15,684 bases of DNA, from assembly GCA_026992705.1 (NCBI GenBank), contig JALWYT010000214.1:1-15684 (forward strand). The letters run 5' to 3'. The stretch's first letter is position 1, and each line of letters opens with the position of its first letter. Below the pieces are notes generated by a model, which had not been told where the DNA came from, did no database searches, and saw only the letters and a list, made by a program, of their open reading frames with translations. The position numbers were made by a program, and so were the translations under genes. Positions 14,683 to 15,684 of the stretch are shown piece after piece. The DNA is from Thiotrichaceae bacterium. Its GTDB lineage: Bacteria; Pseudomonadota; Gammaproteobacteria; Thiotrichales; Thiotrichaceae.

Positions 14683-15245
14683 AAGTATACAATGGCATAT
14701 ACTTCAATTAATTGAATCTATTCTTAAACTGTCTACCCTCTGTCCAAAATATAAGCTCTTTCCTCCTTATCCCTGTTTTTTTTTATAATTTATTCTATGA
14801 TCATTCAGGTAGTAGCAAGAAAACCTATGAAATTTATTAATAGCTATGATAGTCTATAGTTTACAATAAGACTATTTAATTGGCATATCAGGAATATGGA
14901 TGTCCTGAAAAATCAGAGTGTCATGAGGAGCAGAGCATTGGTTTTTCTCCTCAACTGATTTAAGTTAAAAATCTTTGTATATCTCTTAAAGATTATACGA
15001 ATTATTTATTGAGGCTTGCAAATATTAACTTATCACTATAAATAACCATTATGCTACTCACTCTATTTATAAAGTGAGTAGCATAATGGTTATTTATAGG
15101 ATGAGCTTTCTATTTCTTTTCTTAGAAATTGCTTATGTTAATTGAGCAACGTTTTATCCTCAACAAATACGAGTATGAGTCTATTGAGAGATGCAATGGA
15201 GGCTTAAGTATTTTTAGTCTCAGTAAGAAAGGAGAATTAAAGGGA
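14683..15245. other. Gene-free interval rich in inverted repeats
   Basis: 563 bases, very AT-rich, with no convincing gene on either strand. It contains several short inverted repeats: AAGTATA/TATACTT (14683-14689, 14698-14704), the 14-base palindrome TTCAATTAATTGAA (14703-14716), ATAGTCT/AGACTAT (14849-14855, 14869-14875), TCAGGA/TCCTGA (14888-14893, 14903-14908), TGAGGAG/CTCCTCA (14924-14930, 14947-14953), AATCTTT/AAAGATT (14970-14976, 14988-14994) and the long hairpin at 15036-15099. A run of nine to ten T lies around 14775-14784 but lacks a strong stem before it. The end of the interval should hold the LysR gene's promoter. Confidence 0.6.
15036..15099. repeat. Perfect 27-bp inverted repeat with 10-base loop
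   Basis: Arms 15036-15062 and 15073-15099 are exact reverse complements (left arm begins CTATAAATAACC, right arm ends GGTTATTTATAG), separated by CTATTTATAA. The stem is far longer than the ordinary terminators in this window. No U-tract follows directly on the plus strand, so a simple intrinsic terminator is unlikely in that direction. It ends 146 bases before the LysR start. Confidence 0.9.
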
Positions 15246-15684
15246 ATGTCTGATAGACGATTACAAGTATTTCATGCTGTAGCACGATTACTCAGCTTTA
15301 CAAAAGCAGCAGAAGTTTTGCACATGACTCAGCCAGCAGTAACGTTTCAAATTCGGCAACTAGAAGATCAATTTGATACTCGCTTGTTTGATAGAACACA
15401 TAATAAAGTTACCCTAACAGAAGCAGGACATATTGTTTTCCAGTATGCAGAACAGATATTTGAGCAATACTCTGAAATGGAAAATGCAGTTAAAGAACTA
15501 ACGAGTGATATTAGTGGCTCATTAACTTTAGGGGCAAGCATTACCATCTCAGAATATATGTTACCTGCTTTGCTTGGTGAATTTAAATCGCATAATCCTG
15601 ATATTAGATTGCGATTAAGAGTATCTAATACGGAAGGTATTGTATCAATGGTGGAAAATAATGTTATCGACCTTGGTGTAGTAG
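15246..15684 (+). CDS. LysR-type transcriptional regulator, 3'-truncated by window edge
   Basis: DNA-binding regulator with an N-terminal winged helix-turn-helix (about residues 6-64: FTKAAEVLHMTQPAVTFQIRQLED and RLFDRTHNKVTLTEAG), a linker helix, and the start of the periplasmic-binding-protein-like effector domain (GSLTLGASITISEYMLPALL, 91-110). 146 residues are present of the usual ~300; the frame is open at base 15684. ATG 15246 was chosen because AAGGAG (15229-15234) lies 11 bases upstream and the protein begins MSDRRLQVFHA as the family does. An in-frame ATG at 15135 would add 37 unrelated residues without a ribosome site. The SxTIxxYxLPxLL region resembles CysL/YeiE/CbbR-type regulators of sulfur or carbon metabolism, but the effector cannot be deduced. 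Confidence 0.93.
   Translation, partial: MSDRRLQVFHAVARLLSFTKAAEVLHMTQPAVTFQIRQLEDQFDTRLFDRTHNKVTLTEAGHIVFQYAEQIFEQYSEMENAVKELTSDISGSLTLGASITISEYMLPALLGEFKSHNPDIRLRLRVSNTEGIVSMVENNVIDLGVV

Noticed and set aside
14760..14790. T-run after ccoS as an intrinsic terminator.
   Set aside because: The only preceding stem is a 5-bp AT-rich ATAAG/CTTAT, too weak to call.
14896..14958. Small ORF MDVLKNQSVMRSRALVFLLN in the gene-free interval.
   Set aside because: Only 20 codons; the AGGA upstream is 2 bases from the ATG, too close to act, and no family is recognisable.

Overview
The window is AT-rich (about 60% by eye) chromosomal DNA from a gammaproteobacterium. AroB, RecG, CbpA, CysG and UppP all read like gammaproteobacterial proteins, methionine synthesis uses the MetX-MetW pair, and coding density is high with short spacers. 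A protein I recognise as DsrS, next to a full-length siroheme synthase and an orphan CcoS, points to a sulfur oxidiser with a cbb3 oxidase (Thiotrichales/Chromatiales-like). I cannot name a genus. No tRNA, rRNA, CRISPR array, insertion sequence or prophage is visible.

Layout. 1-867 (+) is the 3' part of aroB, cut by the window edge. It converges on a minus-strand metX-metW pair (912-2653). A 465-base gap follows, holding a strong minus-strand terminator hairpin upstream of metX and a small palindrome. Then come a CDGSH iron-sulfur protein and recG (+), a CbpA-type J-protein, and a DegQ-like periplasmic protease with one PDZ domain instead of two, closed by a terminator. A minus-strand group (DUF1287 envelope protein, MidA-type methyltransferase, uppP) occupies 7794-10533. 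From about 90 bases of shared upstream DNA a plus-strand series diverges: dsrS, a 78-residue unknown, a 150-residue cysteine-rich unknown, cysG, and an S24/LexA-fold protein lacking the catalytic lysine; after a REP-like palindrome comes ccoS. A 563-base gene-free stretch full of inverted repeats, including a perfect 27-bp hairpin, leads to a LysR-type regulator truncated by the window end.

How the genes work together. The most coherent unit is 10624-14388. CysG makes siroheme, the prosthetic group of sulfite reductases and, after amidation, of the reverse-acting DsrAB of sulfur oxidisers. DsrS belongs to the dsr system. The two small unknown genes and the S24-fold protein lie between or next to them with spacers of about 7-95 bases, so a shared role in sulfur metabolism or siroheme handling is a reasonable but unproven inference. 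The cbpA-degQ pair covers protein quality control in cytoplasm and periplasm. The uppP group serves the cell envelope. metX and metW form the first committed step of methionine synthesis.

The main candidates for something undescribed are the 150-residue five-cysteine protein with its 78-residue neighbour, the lysine-less S24 protein, the 27-bp hairpin, and the possible leader or small RNA upstream of metX.
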